Part shown: positions 45,260 through 55,053 of the stretch, piece after piece
Position numbering within the stretch: position 1 is the first letter of the stretch
How the letters are laid out: every line of letters begins with the position of its first letter
Assembly (NCBI RefSeq): GCF_000770585.1
Contig: NZ_JNCF01000007.1
Location: 1 to 64,000, forward strand
Direction of reading: 5' to 3'
DNA: 64,000 bases
Source: Legionella norrlandica
GTDB lineage: Bacteria > Pseudomonadota > Gammaproteobacteria > Legionellales > Legionellaceae
Translations under genes and position numbers: made by a program
The notes under the pieces: generated by a model
Told to the model about the DNA's origin: nothing
Database searches by the model: none
The model's input: only the letters and a program-made list of their open reading frames with translations

Positions 45260-46321
45260 CTAATGCATCTGTTTTGCTTGATGAATCATTGATAATAATT
45301 TCTTATCTTCTTCATTTAACATATCCTCTGAATAATGAGGATTTAGTACATACCACCATTGCCTATTAAAATATTGTTGTAAATCAGGTGATTGAAATTG
45401 TCGCCCATATTGTGCAAAGACAGTATTGCGCAATAACCTTAATTCTTTACTGCTCATCTTTGCCAATTTGCTAACCGCATCCTCTGTATTCAACCAGGAG
45501 TAAATCATTTTATAGCGAACATAGCTTATCCCTGTAAATAAACAGAGTGATAAATCGGATTTAGGTTGAAAATGAAGTAAATCCCAAACATATTTTCTGT
45601 TTTTCCCAGAACCTGAAATCTTCATTCCAGGCGGAGTTGTTTCGAGGTAATCTGCCTTTGTATCTATCTCAGAACACAAACGTGTCGGTGTATTGGGGAT
45701 GATTTCGAGTCGTGTGTGTCCAATGGTATTGTTCTGCCAAAGCGCTCCCGTCTTTAAAACATAATGAACCCAATGATATCCCATAACATCATAGGTAGCA
45801 CCAGTAATATAATCATGGTGAATTTTAACTGTTGCCAATGGAGGAAATGTTGCTTGCCAAAAATACGCATCTTCATAATATAATCCTTTATTTTGGTTAG
45901 GCGCTATGTTTCCTCGTCGCGCTGAAACCTGCTTATCATCCACTGTAACCAGAAAATCATAAACCAATGCTTGACCTGCCTTAGTTGTTTGCCCTGCTGG
46001 CAAAGCAATTTCAGAATTCCCATCATTGATAGGAAATGGAAAAGCCATTGAAATAGTGACTTCTTTCTTTGAGGTATTCTTAAAAGTGAAATTACAATCA
46101 TAATGCCAAGAACCATTCATTTTAGTTCCATTCAATTCCTCTCCACTTATTCTGATTAATTCACTCACCATCTGAATATGAGGTTGGGATATAGGGATTG
46201 GCAAAGATCCCCCTCCACCTACAGCAGTATCATTGGCCAGAACGCCTTTATTTAGTAAGAATACTACACTAGCTACAGCAAACATCCTTTTTTTAGATGG
46301 GTTACATTCATTGCGCATCAT
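45260..46321 (-). CDS. DUF4424-like protein with C-terminal YARHG domain
   Basis: A 353-residue exported protein with a signal peptide of about 28 residues. Residues about 30-270 match the DUF4424 pattern: NDTAVGGGGSLPIPIS, FTFKNTSKKEVTISMAFPFP and VKIHHDYITGATYDV. The end (about 280-350) is a YARHG domain with LSSKELRLLRNTVFAQYGRQF and YFNRQWWYVLNPHYSE; that domain binds the cell envelope in other bacteria. ATG 46321 has AGGGTGG upstream. The function is unknown; an envelope location is inferred from signal peptide and YARHG. Confidence 0.8.
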   Translation of the reverse strand: MMRNECNPSKKRMFAVASVVFLLNKGVLANDTAVGGGGSLPIPISQPHIQMVSELIRISGEELNGTKMNGSWHYDCNFTFKNTSKKEVTISMAFPFPINDGNSEIALPAGQTTKAGQALVYDFLVTVDDKQVSARRGNIAPNQNKGLYYEDAYFWQATFPPLATVKIHHDYITGATYDVMGYHWVHYVLKTGALWQNNTIGHTRLEIIPNTPTRLCSEIDTKADYLETTPPGMKISGSGKNRKYVWDLLHFQPKSDLSLCLFTGISYVRYKMIYSWLNTEDAVSKLAKMSSKELRLLRNTVFAQYGRQFQSPDLQQYFNRQWWYVLNPHYSEDMLNEEDKKLLSMIHQAKQMH

Positions 46322-46401
46322 CAAGCCACCCTGCTTTTAAAGTAATTTAGAATACAATTATATTATTTTCTTATCAGACCAAGTTGCAAGAATACCTAAT
46401 A

Positions 46402-46806
46402 TCAAATTAATTGACTTACCACTATAGTTCTCGCACCCGCTCTTTTCCTGAATTCCATTAAATAAATCCCTTGCCATATCCCTAATAGCAACTTATTCTC
46501 CTGAAAGGGGATAGTTAAAGAGGAACCGCATAAAATTGACTTAATATGAGCAGGCATATCATCTGGTCCTTCCATATCATGATGATAATGCTGGTGTTCG
46601 GGAACAAGTTGAGTAAAAAAATGATTCAAATCAATTAGGACATCAGGAGAAGCATTCTCGTTTAAAGCCAGTGCCGCAGACGTGTGTTGAATAAATAAAT
46701 GCAATAAACCCGTTCCTCTTAAGGTAATTTTTTGCATAACGTCATCAGTAATGAGATGCGCTCCATAGGGTTTCGGAGAAATTTGGATTATTTGATGTTG
46801 TATCAT
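46402..46806 (-). CDS. yjbQ: YjbQ family protein (UPF0047)
   Basis: A 134-residue protein of the YjbQ/UPF0047 family. Its motifs are GLLHLFIQHTSAALALNENASPDV, HHDMEGPDDMPAHIKS and LLLGIWQGIYLMEFR, and length agrees. The conserved His and Asp/Glu residues should bind a metal. YjbQ proteins have weak thiamine-phosphate-synthase activity in E. coli, but their true role is unclear. A GAGGGG site precedes the ATG. It lies 80 bases upstream of the YARHG gene on the same strand. Confidence 0.9.
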   Translation of the reverse strand: MIQHQIIQISPKPYGAHLITDDVMQKITLRGTGLLHLFIQHTSAALALNENASPDVLIDLNHFFTQLVPEHQHYHHDMEGPDDMPAHIKSILCGSSLTIPFQENKLLLGIWQGIYLMEFRKRAGARTIVVSQLI

Positions 46807-47017
46807 AGACCCCTCGTCTCAATAGGGCAAAATATAAAAGAGGCGACCCCGAGGTTCCCACAAGTACCTATGCATAGTACACAAGAATTCGAACGTACTG
46901 GTAAGCCATTACTTTCTGCAATAGAACCTCAGAAAAATTCATTATAAAACAGCAAGGTTTCTCTTTATAGTCATAAACTAATAAAATCCCTGGAATAAAA
47001 TCTCCTACTGACTTATT

Positions 47018-47058
47018 CTAAATAAAATAAACCGGAGCGATTAAGGGTAATATATAAG
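47018..47058 (+). promoter_or_regulatory. Second copy of the candidate regulatory element
   Basis: This matches 2251-2293 (ctaaataaaata, aaccggag, GGGTAATAT, AAG), with a 4-base deletion after the first block. It ends 19 bases before the LphD-type start codon. If transcription began at or after the TAATAT part, the leader would be very short. Confidence 0.4.
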
Positions 47059-47077
47059 ACTGTATTCAGGAATTCAT

Positions 47078-48337
47078 ATGAAAAAAAGATTTTTTAAAAA
47101 AGAAAAAATCAAGGATTCTGAAGTATTAGCATCTCAAGAATACCTTATTCAAGTCCCCTCTGACATAGATAATGAGCAAATGCGCCTTATGCCAGCAGGA
47201 GGAGAAGAAGATCAGTATGCTCGCATTAAACACATGTCTAAAGTAATAAAAACCCATGATGAGTTAGCCATTATCACGACGGAAGGAAATAATTTACCTG
47301 ATTATTGGCTTCAGGTATTTACTGCTATAGAGGAAGGGGATTTAGCCAAAGCGCTTGCACTTTTTCATTTAATACCCCAAGAGGATATTATTTTAAGATC
47401 ATTAAGTACGGTGCATTCTGAAGATTATCTCTATCAACTTATCAAGTCCTGCATTCAAGCCCAACAGTTTGGCTTTAAACAACTAAACGCTGACATAGTC
47501 ATTACTCCAAAAACTTTTGAGGTTTTAATTAAAGATTGTGCGACCACTTTGTCTCATCCTGCAAAAATCCACTTTTCTTTTGGCTTGCCCACTCATCATG
47601 CCTACACCCAAATGGGGAGTGGTTTTTGTCTTATCAACAAAACTGCCCTATTGATAAAACATAGCGAACTAAATTCCAAAACACCACTTAAATTTGTCAT
47701 TATTGGAACTGATGTAAATCGAGACAATGGATTATCTGACATTCTAAGACGCTCCTTTTCTCATCTCCCTATTTGCCATGTGGATGTCTTTGATTCCAGA
47801 GTATATCCCCAACAGGACTTCACTTACATTAGTACTGAGTTTAATTCAAGAGGTGTTGATGTAGGGAAAAATATTCGCTGTTGGCAACATAACAATTTAA
47901 ATTATTATGGGGTGGATTTAAGTTTAACTCCCAGGAAATCAGTGGGCGTACACCCAGCCCTTCTTTTTGCTTTGCATCAATTAAAAGAGTCGCTTAAGGA
48001 AGCAAAAGAAAAGGGATATAAAATTGCTTTATTCCTTCCTACAGGATGGGATTCCCACGAAAACGAAACGGCTTATTGTGGTAAATTCGTTGAAGGTCGT
48101 ATGATGGGGAAAGTTGCTGCTCATAAATTTCGCTTTAATGATGATGATCTCAGCTATTTCTATGAATCTCTATTCACTTTATACGATAAGAATAAAGAAT
48201 ACATCGAGACTATCTATTGGAGTTTAGAAGGGGGGTATGATAGGCTGATGTATGAAAGAGGAATAGAATTGCTTTTACAATTAATTGATAAACAATTAGT
48301 TCATCAAAATTCTAGTTTGCCTAATATACGACACTAA
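47078..48337 (+). CDS. lphD: LphD-type histone deacetylase effector
   Basis: A 419-residue eukaryotic-like class I/II HDAC-fold protein. It matches the Legionella effector LphD (Lpp2163), which enters the host nucleus through Dot/Icm and removes acetyl from histone H3 Lys14. HDAC landmarks are His173-His174 (LPTHHAYT), SGFCLINKTAL, the metal Asp212 with Asn at 214 (DVNRDNG, where HDACs have DxH), Asp325 (TGWDSHE) and the catalytic Tyr387 in EGGYD. Residues 1-60 are basic and may hold a nuclear signal (MKKRFFKKEKIK). AGGA precedes the ATG. Assignment rests on recall of the family, not on a search. Confidence 0.8.
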   Translation: MKKRFFKKEKIKDSEVLASQEYLIQVPSDIDNEQMRLMPAGGEEDQYARIKHMSKVIKTHDELAIITTEGNNLPDYWLQVFTAIEEGDLAKALALFHLIPQEDIILRSLSTVHSEDYLYQLIKSCIQAQQFGFKQLNADIVITPKTFEVLIKDCATTLSHPAKIHFSFGLPTHHAYTQMGSGFCLINKTALLIKHSELNSKTPLKFVIIGTDVNRDNGLSDILRRSFSHLPICHVDVFDSRVYPQQDFTYISTEFNSRGVDVGKNIRCWQHNNLNYYGVDLSLTPRKSVGVHPALLFALHQLKESLKEAKEKGYKIALFLPTGWDSHENETAYCGKFVEGRMMGKVAAHKFRFNDDDLSYFYESLFTLYDKNKEYIETIYWSLEGGYDRLMYERGIELLLQLIDKQLVHQNSSLPNIRH

Positions 48338-48520
48338 TTACTCTTTTTAGAAAGTAGACCAGTACTGAGCGCAGCACATTATCCATCTTCAAAAAATATA
48401 GTGTTAGGACTCATTATTGCTCCAGTCTTAATCTTCAACCACAAATTAAAACATTGTTGTAAATCATATGGACAAGTGGTACTCTTGCGCGGAATTAAAA
48501 ACAACTCAGGAGTAAATAAC

Positions 48521-48937
48521 ATGATGTTTCAATCCAAACTGGCAACTGTTTTTGGTGCTTTAATTCTTGCTGGTTCTGTCTTTGCTTCTCAGCAAAGTGC
48601 CTGCCCTGATATCAATGCAATCAAAGCAGAAGGCCTACCTATGGCTGAAGAAATCGGGCTAAATTTTTATCTCGCTTATAACATTAGCGATTACAGCACA
48701 TCCTCTGTTTGGGGATTTTTCATTGCGCCCATTGAAGCTGATTCAGAAGAAGCCGCATTAGAAACATCTAATGAAGTATTAAGCAATATGAATGCTCCTG
48801 GAGTACCTCATCAACAAGGTGATGATATTATTTGCAGTTATGACACAGGCACTCCTAATTTGATTGCGGCCGCTATCAAAGATAGCTCTCAAATTTCTCC
48901 AATAAAATTAAAACAATACTTTAAAAACATCCGTTAA
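48521..48937 (+). CDS. Small secreted protein, Legionella-type (DUF4949-like)
   Basis: A 138-residue exported protein. The signal peptide MMFQSKLATVFGALILAGSVFA is cut near residue 22. The mature part has CPDINAIKAEGLPMAEEIG, YSTSSVWGFFIAPIEADSEEAAL and DIICSYDTGTPNLI, a pattern I associate with a Legionella-restricted family. It has two Cys that could pair. ATG 48521 has AGGAG upstream; earlier starts lack it. A strong terminator hairpin follows. Confidence 0.7.
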   Translation: MMFQSKLATVFGALILAGSVFASQQSACPDINAIKAEGLPMAEEIGLNFYLAYNISDYSTSSVWGFFIAPIEADSEEAALETSNEVLSNMNAPGVPHQQGDDIICSYDTGTPNLIAAAIKDSSQISPIKLKQYFKNIR

Positions 48938-48951
48938 TTATTCGCCCCTTT

Positions 48952-48981
48952 AAATCCCCTCGCCTCTCTTAGAGGGGATTT
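48952..48981. terminator. Strong 10-bp terminator-type hairpin
   Basis: The arms aaatcccctc and gaggggattt pair perfectly around a 10-base loop, 15 bases past the secreted-protein stop. It lies between convergent genes (plus strand ending at 48937, minus strand ending at 49037). A three-T end follows on one side and AAA precedes it on the other, so it can serve both directions. Confidence 0.6.
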
Positions 48982-49036
48982 GTTATACCTTCCATTGATA
49001 AGCGTTTCAGGGTGCTTAACTTGAATCTTGGTGGAA

Positions 49037-49954
49037 TCAGTTCGCATATTGATGTTTTAAAGCCATTTCAATAGTAGGCCACTTAAACTGAAAACCCGCT
49101 TCCAAAAGCCTTTTAGGCTTTACTTTTTGCCCATGATTAATGAGACAATCTCCCATTTCACCAAACAAAAGACGGATTACAAACGCGGGAGTCCATAATA
49201 ATAATGGTCGATGTAACGTTCTAGCATAAGCACTGGCAAATTCTTTTTGCATACAGGGATTCGGTGAAGTAACATTTATATGCCCTTTCATCTCAGGATG
49301 ATTTAATAAAAACCGATACGCATTAACCAAATCCTCACTATCTATCCAGGAAAGATACTGCTTGCCATCTCCAATAGTACTTCCCAAACCACAGATAAAA
49401 TTAGGATACAATCTCCCTAAAAAACCTTTTCCTTTTTTTAGGACAACCCCAAAACGAGTAGAGGTTACTGATAAGTCTGCTTCTTCTGCTTTCTGTAATG
49501 CTTGTTGCCAACGAACCCCTATTTCACTTAGATAATCCTTTGGGTGCTCAAAATCGATTTTCGTTTCTTCAGTCAAATCAGTCTCATCTCCATTTGTTTG
49601 CATACCATAAATTCCTACAGCATTAGCGCAATAAATATGGGGTTGGGCATTGTGTTGCAAAATCCAATTAATCAAGGTTTCTGTTGTTTGAACTCTTGAG
49701 TTGATGATGTCTGCTTTTATTTTTGGGGTCCACCTAGTTGCAATATTTATGCCACATAAATTGATCACAACATCAAACCTGTGAGCATCCTGATGATTTA
49801 GCTCATCCCAAGATAGAAACAACGCTTTTTCTGCAAAAAGCTGTTCCAATAAGTCTTTGTTACGCCCCAACACTGTAAAATGGTGCTCCTTCCCCATTCC
49901 CTGGATCAGTTCTTGCCCTATTAATCCAGAGCCTCCTGCTAATAAAATATTCAC
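49037..49954 (-). CDS. TIGR01777 family sugar-nucleotide epimerase-like protein (YfcH-like)
   Basis: A 305-residue short-chain dehydrogenase/epimerase of the YfcH/SulA-like family. The Rossmann motif ILLAGGSGLIGQEL (near residues 4-17) binds NAD(P). Typical segments are VINLCGINIATRWTP, ANAVGIYG and YLSEIGVRWQQALQKAE, and the C-terminal domain starts near VTSPNPCMQKEFA. The family has no settled substrate. The frame is open upstream, but GTG 49954 matches the family start and has AGGAG 10 bases before it. It is convergent with the secreted-protein gene. Confidence 0.9.
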   Translation of the reverse strand: MNILLAGGSGLIGQELIQGMGKEHHFTVLGRNKDLLEQLFAEKALFLSWDELNHQDAHRFDVVINLCGINIATRWTPKIKADIINSRVQTTETLINWILQHNAQPHIYCANAVGIYGMQTNGDETDLTEETKIDFEHPKDYLSEIGVRWQQALQKAEEADLSVTSTRFGVVLKKGKGFLGRLYPNFICGLGSTIGDGKQYLSWIDSEDLVNAYRFLLNHPEMKGHINVTSPNPCMQKEFASAYARTLHRPLLLWTPAFVIRLLFGEMGDCLINHGQKVKPKRLLEAGFQFKWPTIEMALKHQYAN

Positions 49955-50067
49955 AATGAATAAACTCCTATTGGAACATGCCATTTTGATAAATATAGAC
50001 TTATCAACTCAGGTTGTCATTAGACAAACTTTAGAACCTGCAAAACTACCCATATGGAAGATTATTT

Positions 50068-51888
50068 TCATGCTATATCAAAAGGTCTGAAGAAAACTTC
50101 CTCTTCACTATGTTTACTATTTTCCTTATCTAATTGCTCAGACGACTGGGGATGTAATCTTAATTCGATTTCTTTGGTGATGGTTTCCAATCTTTCCCTA
50201 GTAAAGAATCCTTTTTTCTTTAGTCCGATTTGATCGGTTTCATTTAAGCTGAGTTGATTTTTTAAATGCTCTTTCAATTCTGGAGACAAGGAATCACTAT
50301 TTTCAACTTCTATTTGACTTGCTTTAATTTCAGTTTCATATTGTTTCTCAAATTCTTCTAATTGTTGCTGGGCTTTCCGAGCCTTATCTATCATCCGTGC
50401 GGTATCTGTTTTAAATATCTCATGAATATTTTCGGCAAGCCAATTGGAAAGTCTCACTAACCAATTATCATTTTTCTCTATAAAATCAGCTAATTCATCT
50501 CTGGCTAATTTATCTTTCTTAAGGGTTTCTAACTTACTCTTAACTTCCATTTTAATTTTCTTATACCCAACCAATACTATACCTGTTCCATCTATTGCTT
50601 TTGTAATTTCGGCAAGATTTTCTGAAGAGGCATTGGCCAACAACTCTTCTAATTCAGGATTATTACTTGATAATTGCTTATATTTCTGAGAAAGCTCTTC
50701 GTATTTAGAGTGTAATTGCTGTGTTAACATTCTTATCTGCTGTCTTGCCAGTTCTTTAAGGAGAGCTTTTGCTTCGCTATCCTGTGTTGAAGGAACATAA
50801 TCCGTGACAGTCTCCTGAATATCTTGAGAGGTAAGTGCACGATAAACCACAGTGGTTAGAGAGGTTACCCAACTTGCTCCATAAAGCAATGCGGCAGAAA
50901 CATTTTGATAAAAACCCGGATTTCTAATTTGTTCTATTTTTTCTTCTAGTAGCGTTTTTAAATCACCTTTCTTCGCTACATCCATAAGGATATCAAAGGC
51001 TTGCTTATTGCTATTTACCAAATCTAAAAAATATTGTCTTCCTGTTATCTTTTTGTCGTTCTCTTCTACCGCATTCAACAAACTCTGAATTGTTATTATT
51101 TTTGCGCTAATATCACCCTTTTCTTTTCTTAAATTAACAATACTTGTTAAGCATTCACTAGCTTCTTTCACACCATCCTGCAACTTACCAAGCTTTGTGC
51201 TGCTGTCGCTATTTTCACTGAAAATGATTAGGAAACGTTCGTTCAATTGATCTTGTATGGTTTTTTCTTTTTTGCTTCTATCCAGCGATTTACTGGCTTG
51301 CTCAGACAGGAGTTTATCCAGTTTTTCAGCTTTCTTTTCTGTTTTATTCAATAGATTGTCAAGAATTTTATACATTCCTTTAACATCAATGAACCAACTT
51401 GCTAATCCTTCATTTTTTTTCAAAGACCTTTTGGAAGTACTTAACATGAGGTATAGAACAAAAGTGAGCTCCTTAGCCAATTTAGGATCTGAATAGATTT
51501 CCCTATCTAACAATTGGTTAATTCTTAAAATTAAGCCATCGACTTTGCTTTTTACATTAGAGGTAGGATTAATATAGGCTTCGCTCAATATATGACTTAA
51601 TTCAGCGAGTAAATCCTTCTCCTCTTTAAACGTTTCTGGAATTTTTTCCGTAATTTCATCAATGGTTAATTTACAATAAAGCAAGATGCCCATAGTACGC
51701 CTGTTATAAGCATCCAGTATTTTAATTTTCTCAGAATCAGGGTTTACTATATCCTCCCATAACTCAGCTAAAGAAATAAATGATTTAACATACTGGTCAA
51801 CTAATGGAACTGTATTAATATAAGCCCTTTCTTTTCTAGCAGAAGACTCCCCTCTCCATTCTATAAATCGCTCTTCTTTACTCTTCAT
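50068..51888 (-). CDS. Large coiled-coil protein, candidate Dot/Icm effector
   Basis: A 606-residue hydrophilic helical protein with long coiled-coil stretches, mainly about 155-300 and 370-530. A short hydrophobic part (about 340-360, ALLYGASWVTSLTTVVYRAL) interrupts them. The last 20 residues include SKHSEEEVFFRPFDIA, that is, a Glu cluster close to a hydrophobic C-terminus, like the E-block signal of Dot/Icm substrates. No catalytic motif is seen. Size and layout suit an effector, but I do not recognise the family. Confidence 0.65.
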   Translation of the reverse strand: MKSKEERFIEWRGESSARKERAYINTVPLVDQYVKSFISLAELWEDIVNPDSEKIKILDAYNRRTMGILLYCKLTIDEITEKIPETFKEEKDLLAELSHILSEAYINPTSNVKSKVDGLILRINQLLDREIYSDPKLAKELTFVLYLMLSTSKRSLKKNEGLASWFIDVKGMYKILDNLLNKTEKKAEKLDKLLSEQASKSLDRSKKEKTIQDQLNERFLIIFSENSDSSTKLGKLQDGVKEASECLTSIVNLRKEKGDISAKIITIQSLLNAVEENDKKITGRQYFLDLVNSNKQAFDILMDVAKKGDLKTLLEEKIEQIRNPGFYQNVSAALLYGASWVTSLTTVVYRALTSQDIQETVTDYVPSTQDSEAKALLKELARQQIRMLTQQLHSKYEELSQKYKQLSSNNPELEELLANASSENLAEITKAIDGTGIVLVGYKKIKMEVKSKLETLKKDKLARDELADFIEKNDNWLVRLSNWLAENIHEIFKTDTARMIDKARKAQQQLEEFEKQYETEIKASQIEVENSDSLSPELKEHLKNQLSLNETDQIGLKKKGFFTRERLETITKEIELRLHPQSSEQLDKENSKHSEEEVFFRPFDIA

Positions 51889-52145
51889 AACAACCCTAAT
51901 TTTAGTTACCGCTCATCCTAACTACAAAATTGATTATTTTTATGTTGTCCTGTTTTTAATATATTCACTAATTATTACCTAAACATTTAATAATAGCTAT
52001 TTATAATAACAGCCAAACTCAATCATTTTGTCTTTAAATAAACAAATTGACAGGGTATAGAAGTTTACTCTACTAATATAAGTCATTATTATTTGTGGTA
52101 GAGTTTCAAAAAATCGAATATCACTTCACGGTGGAGATATACAGG

Positions 52146-53267
52146 ATGGTTGCTCAAAGAGAACTTTATATTTTTACTCTAATTGGATTACTTCTAGGAA
52201 TAATAGTTGATATCCTGATCCGGAATCACAATACCACAGTCTTTATCTATAGTGTTATTACTCTGTTTAGTATTTTGTTTGCCCTTACTTATAATAATAT
52301 TCACCTATTGCGACTGCTTGGCACCAGTTTTCTTCTTGCCTTCTTTTTATCAATCCCCTTATTCCCTCTACAGATTAATTACTCGATCAGGGACTATATT
52401 CATTTTTTTACTTTTTTTCCTGGATTACCTTTTTTTGTTTACGTAGCTCATTGTTTTCACTATGCTTTCCATCATGACAACACATGGCGAGTAAGTTACA
52501 GCAGCTTATTTGCTGCGGTATGGAATACCATTCCACTCTTATTTATTGCTTCCATCTTTTCCTCATTAGCTAATTTACTCATTGTGCTAGGGGCATTTGT
52601 ATTTAAAACCGTTGGAAGTAATTATTTATGGGATTTATACTTTTATAATCATGATTTCAAGTTAGTGCTCAATACAACCTTATTCTTTATGGGATTGGGT
52701 GTCGGGCAACAGAACATCAATATAATTCATAATATGCGTTTTTTACTACTTAGAATTATGTATTATCTGTTTCCTCTCTTAGCAGCAATCAGCATCCTTT
52801 ATTTTATCTTATATACATCCCATTCCTTTTCTAGCGGAAAGGAACACATCAACCCCTTGATAGTGTTAATACCATTAAGTATAAGCGGGATAGTATTCTT
52901 CAATGCTTATTTCCAAGATGGCAGCATTAAATCAGATTATCCTTCATGGCTAAAAATATCGTTACGAGTATATCGAGTTGTTTTATTTTTCCTGGTTTCT
53001 TTGATGACTTATAAGATTCTTTCAAATTTCTTATTAGACACTAATACTTTCATTTACTTATTGGTTACCCTGCTGTTTAGTTTGGTTTATGCGATCACCG
53101 CTTTTTTAAATGAAAACAAGGAAAAGCAATGGATTTATTTAGGGAATATTGGGACTGGAATATTTTTTGTCGTCGCATTATTTTTCTGTAATCTCCCCTA
53201 CTTACATTTAGAATTCACCATTGGAAAAGGGAATATCATTCAGAATATGGTAATCCCAGCCCCATAA
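52146..53267 (+). CDS. DUF4153-like multi-pass membrane protein
   Basis: A 373-residue membrane protein with about ten hydrophobic helices spread over the chain. The opening RELYIFTLIGLLLGIIVDILI and the alternation of short loops resemble DUF4153. No catalytic or transport residues stand out. I chose ATG 52146, which has GGAG 11 bases before it; a GTG 51 bases earlier has none. The function is unknown. It is convergent with the broken cytochrome gene. Confidence 0.75.
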   Translation: MVAQRELYIFTLIGLLLGIIVDILIRNHNTTVFIYSVITLFSILFALTYNNIHLLRLLGTSFLLAFFLSIPLFPLQINYSIRDYIHFFTFFPGLPFFVYVAHCFHYAFHHDNTWRVSYSSLFAAVWNTIPLLFIASIFSSLANLLIVLGAFVFKTVGSNYLWDLYFYNHDFKLVLNTTLFFMGLGVGQQNINIIHNMRFLLLRIMYYLFPLLAAISILYFILYTSHSFSSGKEHINPLIVLIPLSISGIVFFNAYFQDGSIKSDYPSWLKISLRVYRVVLFFLVSLMTYKILSNFLLDTNTFIYLLVTLLFSLVYAITAFLNENKEKQWIYLGNIGTGIFFVVALFFCNLPYLHLEFTIGKGNIIQNMVIPAP

Positions 53268-53281
53268 AAACTTAAGGTATT

Positions 53282-53318
53282 GTCACCCTCCGCGAAGAAC
53301 CACTCTGCGGGGTGTGAC
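53282..53318. terminator. GC-rich hairpin between convergent genes
   Basis: gtcaccctccgc and gcggggtgtgac form a 12-bp stem with two mismatches around a 13-base loop. It begins 15 bases past the DUF4153-like gene and is one of the more GC-rich spots in this AT-rich window. A bidirectional terminator is likely. Confidence 0.5.
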
Positions 53319-53419
53319 CGCGCATTAATACAAGAATATTTCTAAGTATTCTCTTTTTGACATGAGCCCCAAAATCATAAAAGCAAATCCTGGTATAACT
53401 TGTGTGCTGATGTTCTCAC

Positions 53420-54370
53420 TCATTGCCTGTGCTCAGGAAAAATTACTCTAAAACCAGGTTCCAAAATCTGGCCTAAAGGATTTTGTGAGATTTCACTAGA
53501 TAATACCGATTTTCGCAATTCTATTAAGCGTAGAAAATACTTTTTTAATCCCAGCTTCGTTGATATGGATTGCCTCAAAAAATATTGATAAATTTTAATT
53601 TGTTCCCTTAGTTTTTTAGAATCCAACGGCTTTTCACTTAGGAAATCAGCTAATTGCCGAGCCCCCCGAGCTGACTCTTCATTCTGTCTTAAATTAACAA
53701 TAAATTGTTTAACCCACCCTTTATCATTCGCTTCAGCAGTTTTTGGAATTAATGTTAGTAACTCACACCGTTCTGTTGAGAACACAGGATTTATAAAATC
53801 AATCATTAATACAGCTTGAGCAAATTGCTTGCTAATTATATGGTGTTGAATGAGTTGCCTAATCGCATCGAGATCCGCCTTGCCCTTCACTGGCGTAAGC
53901 CATGCGTGATCAGCATCGCGTAAAGAGGTCTCGGGGAAGTGCATATTAAACTCTTCCAGCAACTGATTATATTCTTCATCAGAAACAGTTAAATCGATAT
54001 TCCCCAATAGTGGATTGAGCCAAAAAGATGAGGGAATCGACACATTCATTTCTCCTGAATCAGAACTAGATTCTAAGTTTATTTCAGTGGTACAAAATAA
54101 AGGCCTTAATTGTTCTTGTAATGATAATTTTCCTTGAAATTTGATCATCTTTTGGCTTTCAGATAGACGTTTCATCCCTTTTTTTACTTCATTAGCGAAG
54201 AAACTAGCGTCTTTAACTTGCTCCAATAAATCACTAACATCCTGATTAGGCCTATTAGGGGTTAGAATTAACAGGCGATTATTGGCCCACCAATCATTAT
54301 GGGGTAATATCATTTCTTTAAGGATAGGCCACCGAGTTATGGCATGCCGAGCATCGCATCCGGTTACCAA
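53420..54370 (-). CDS. Cytochrome c-like protein, C-terminal frame (gene broken)
   Basis: Main part of a gene split near 54330. In this frame homology resumes with PILKEMILPHNDWWANNRL, which normally follows the haem motif CxxCHxSGG. The remainder (about 280 residues) is a helical domain with no motif I know. The opening residues (MVTGCDARHAITRW) are out of frame and not real protein. Together with the N-terminal frame this would be a protein of about 500 residues with a single haem, exported to the periplasm. Confidence 0.7.
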   Translation of the reverse strand: MVTGCDARHAITRWPILKEMILPHNDWWANNRLLILTPNRPNQDVSDLLEQVKDASFFANEVKKGMKRLSESQKMIKFQGKLSLQEQLRPLFCTTEINLESSSDSGEMNVSIPSSFWLNPLLGNIDLTVSDEEYNQLLEEFNMHFPETSLRDADHAWLTPVKGKADLDAIRQLIQHHIISKQFAQAVLMIDFINPVFSTERCELLTLIPKTAEANDKGWVKQFIVNLRQNEESARGARQLADFLSEKPLDSKKLREQIKIYQYFLRQSISTKLGLKKYFLRLIELRKSVLSSEISQNPLGQILEPGFRVIFPEHRQ

Positions 54371-54917
54371 AATGGTTCTCTCCTTCCGGGCTTATTCTAT
54401 ATAGCCAAGTATTATCTTTATAAGCGTCTTTTGAATTTCCTCTGTAAAACCATCGTACTCCTCTATTTTCTGCGCCTCGCAATTCATAAAAGTTATAAAG
54501 CTCCTTTTGAGAATCCCAACTAATTGCTTCAATCAACAATTTATTTTCTACGGGTTCTTGATCCAAAATAATTTCATTACCTTGTAGCCCAGTAAAATAC
54601 CCTAGAAAAAATGCTCCCCGATCTATAAATTGATTATTTGGCAAACGACCATGCACTGATTCAAAAAAACTAAAGCTGCCTTCCTTCGGATTATTTCTCC
54701 CACGATTTGCAACCATCCCTATGACTTCTTCTAATCCATTGAATCTCATAGTATTTCTCAATTCCTGAATAGATTGAGGGCATATTTCAGAGTGAGATAA
54801 TAGGTAATATAAAGGGTCAGATAGCTTTTTATTAAGAGGTTGTTTATTAAAATAGACTGTACAAGTAGCATGGGCTATTGAAGAAATAAATAATAAAGCC
54901 AACAATATTTTTTTCAT
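54318..54917 (-). CDS. Cytochrome c-like protein, N-terminal frame (gene broken)
   Basis: N-terminal part of the same gene. The signal peptide is MKKILLALLFISSIAHA. Residues about 25-185 carry a Legionella-type region (RFNGLEEVIGMVANRGRNN, SFFESVHGRLPNN). The haem motif CSACH is near the end, followed by NSVAYP and a stop. Such proteins have CHxSGGP at this point, so two bases are missing (GGG to GG and CCC to CC in tcggtggcct). ATG 54917 has AAGG upstream; an earlier ATG is less likely because the signal peptide starts here. Confidence 0.7.
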   Translation of the reverse strand: MKKILLALLFISSIAHATCTVYFNKQPLNKKLSDPLYYLLSHSEICPQSIQELRNTMRFNGLEEVIGMVANRGRNNPKEGSFSFFESVHGRLPNNQFIDRGAFFLGYFTGLQGNEIILDQEPVENKLLIEAISWDSQKELYNFYELRGAENRGVRWFYRGNSKDAYKDNTWLYRISPEGENHFGNRMRCSACHNSVAYP

Positions 54918-55053
54918 TACCAACATCCTTTTAGAAAACAAATTGATATCAAGCCAATAGTCTGAATTTGATGGGGTCGTAATCCAGGAATTAAAACACA
55001 AAATTCTGAATTCCCGATATGCTTAATTCAGGCTACATAATAGTAAAAGAAAT

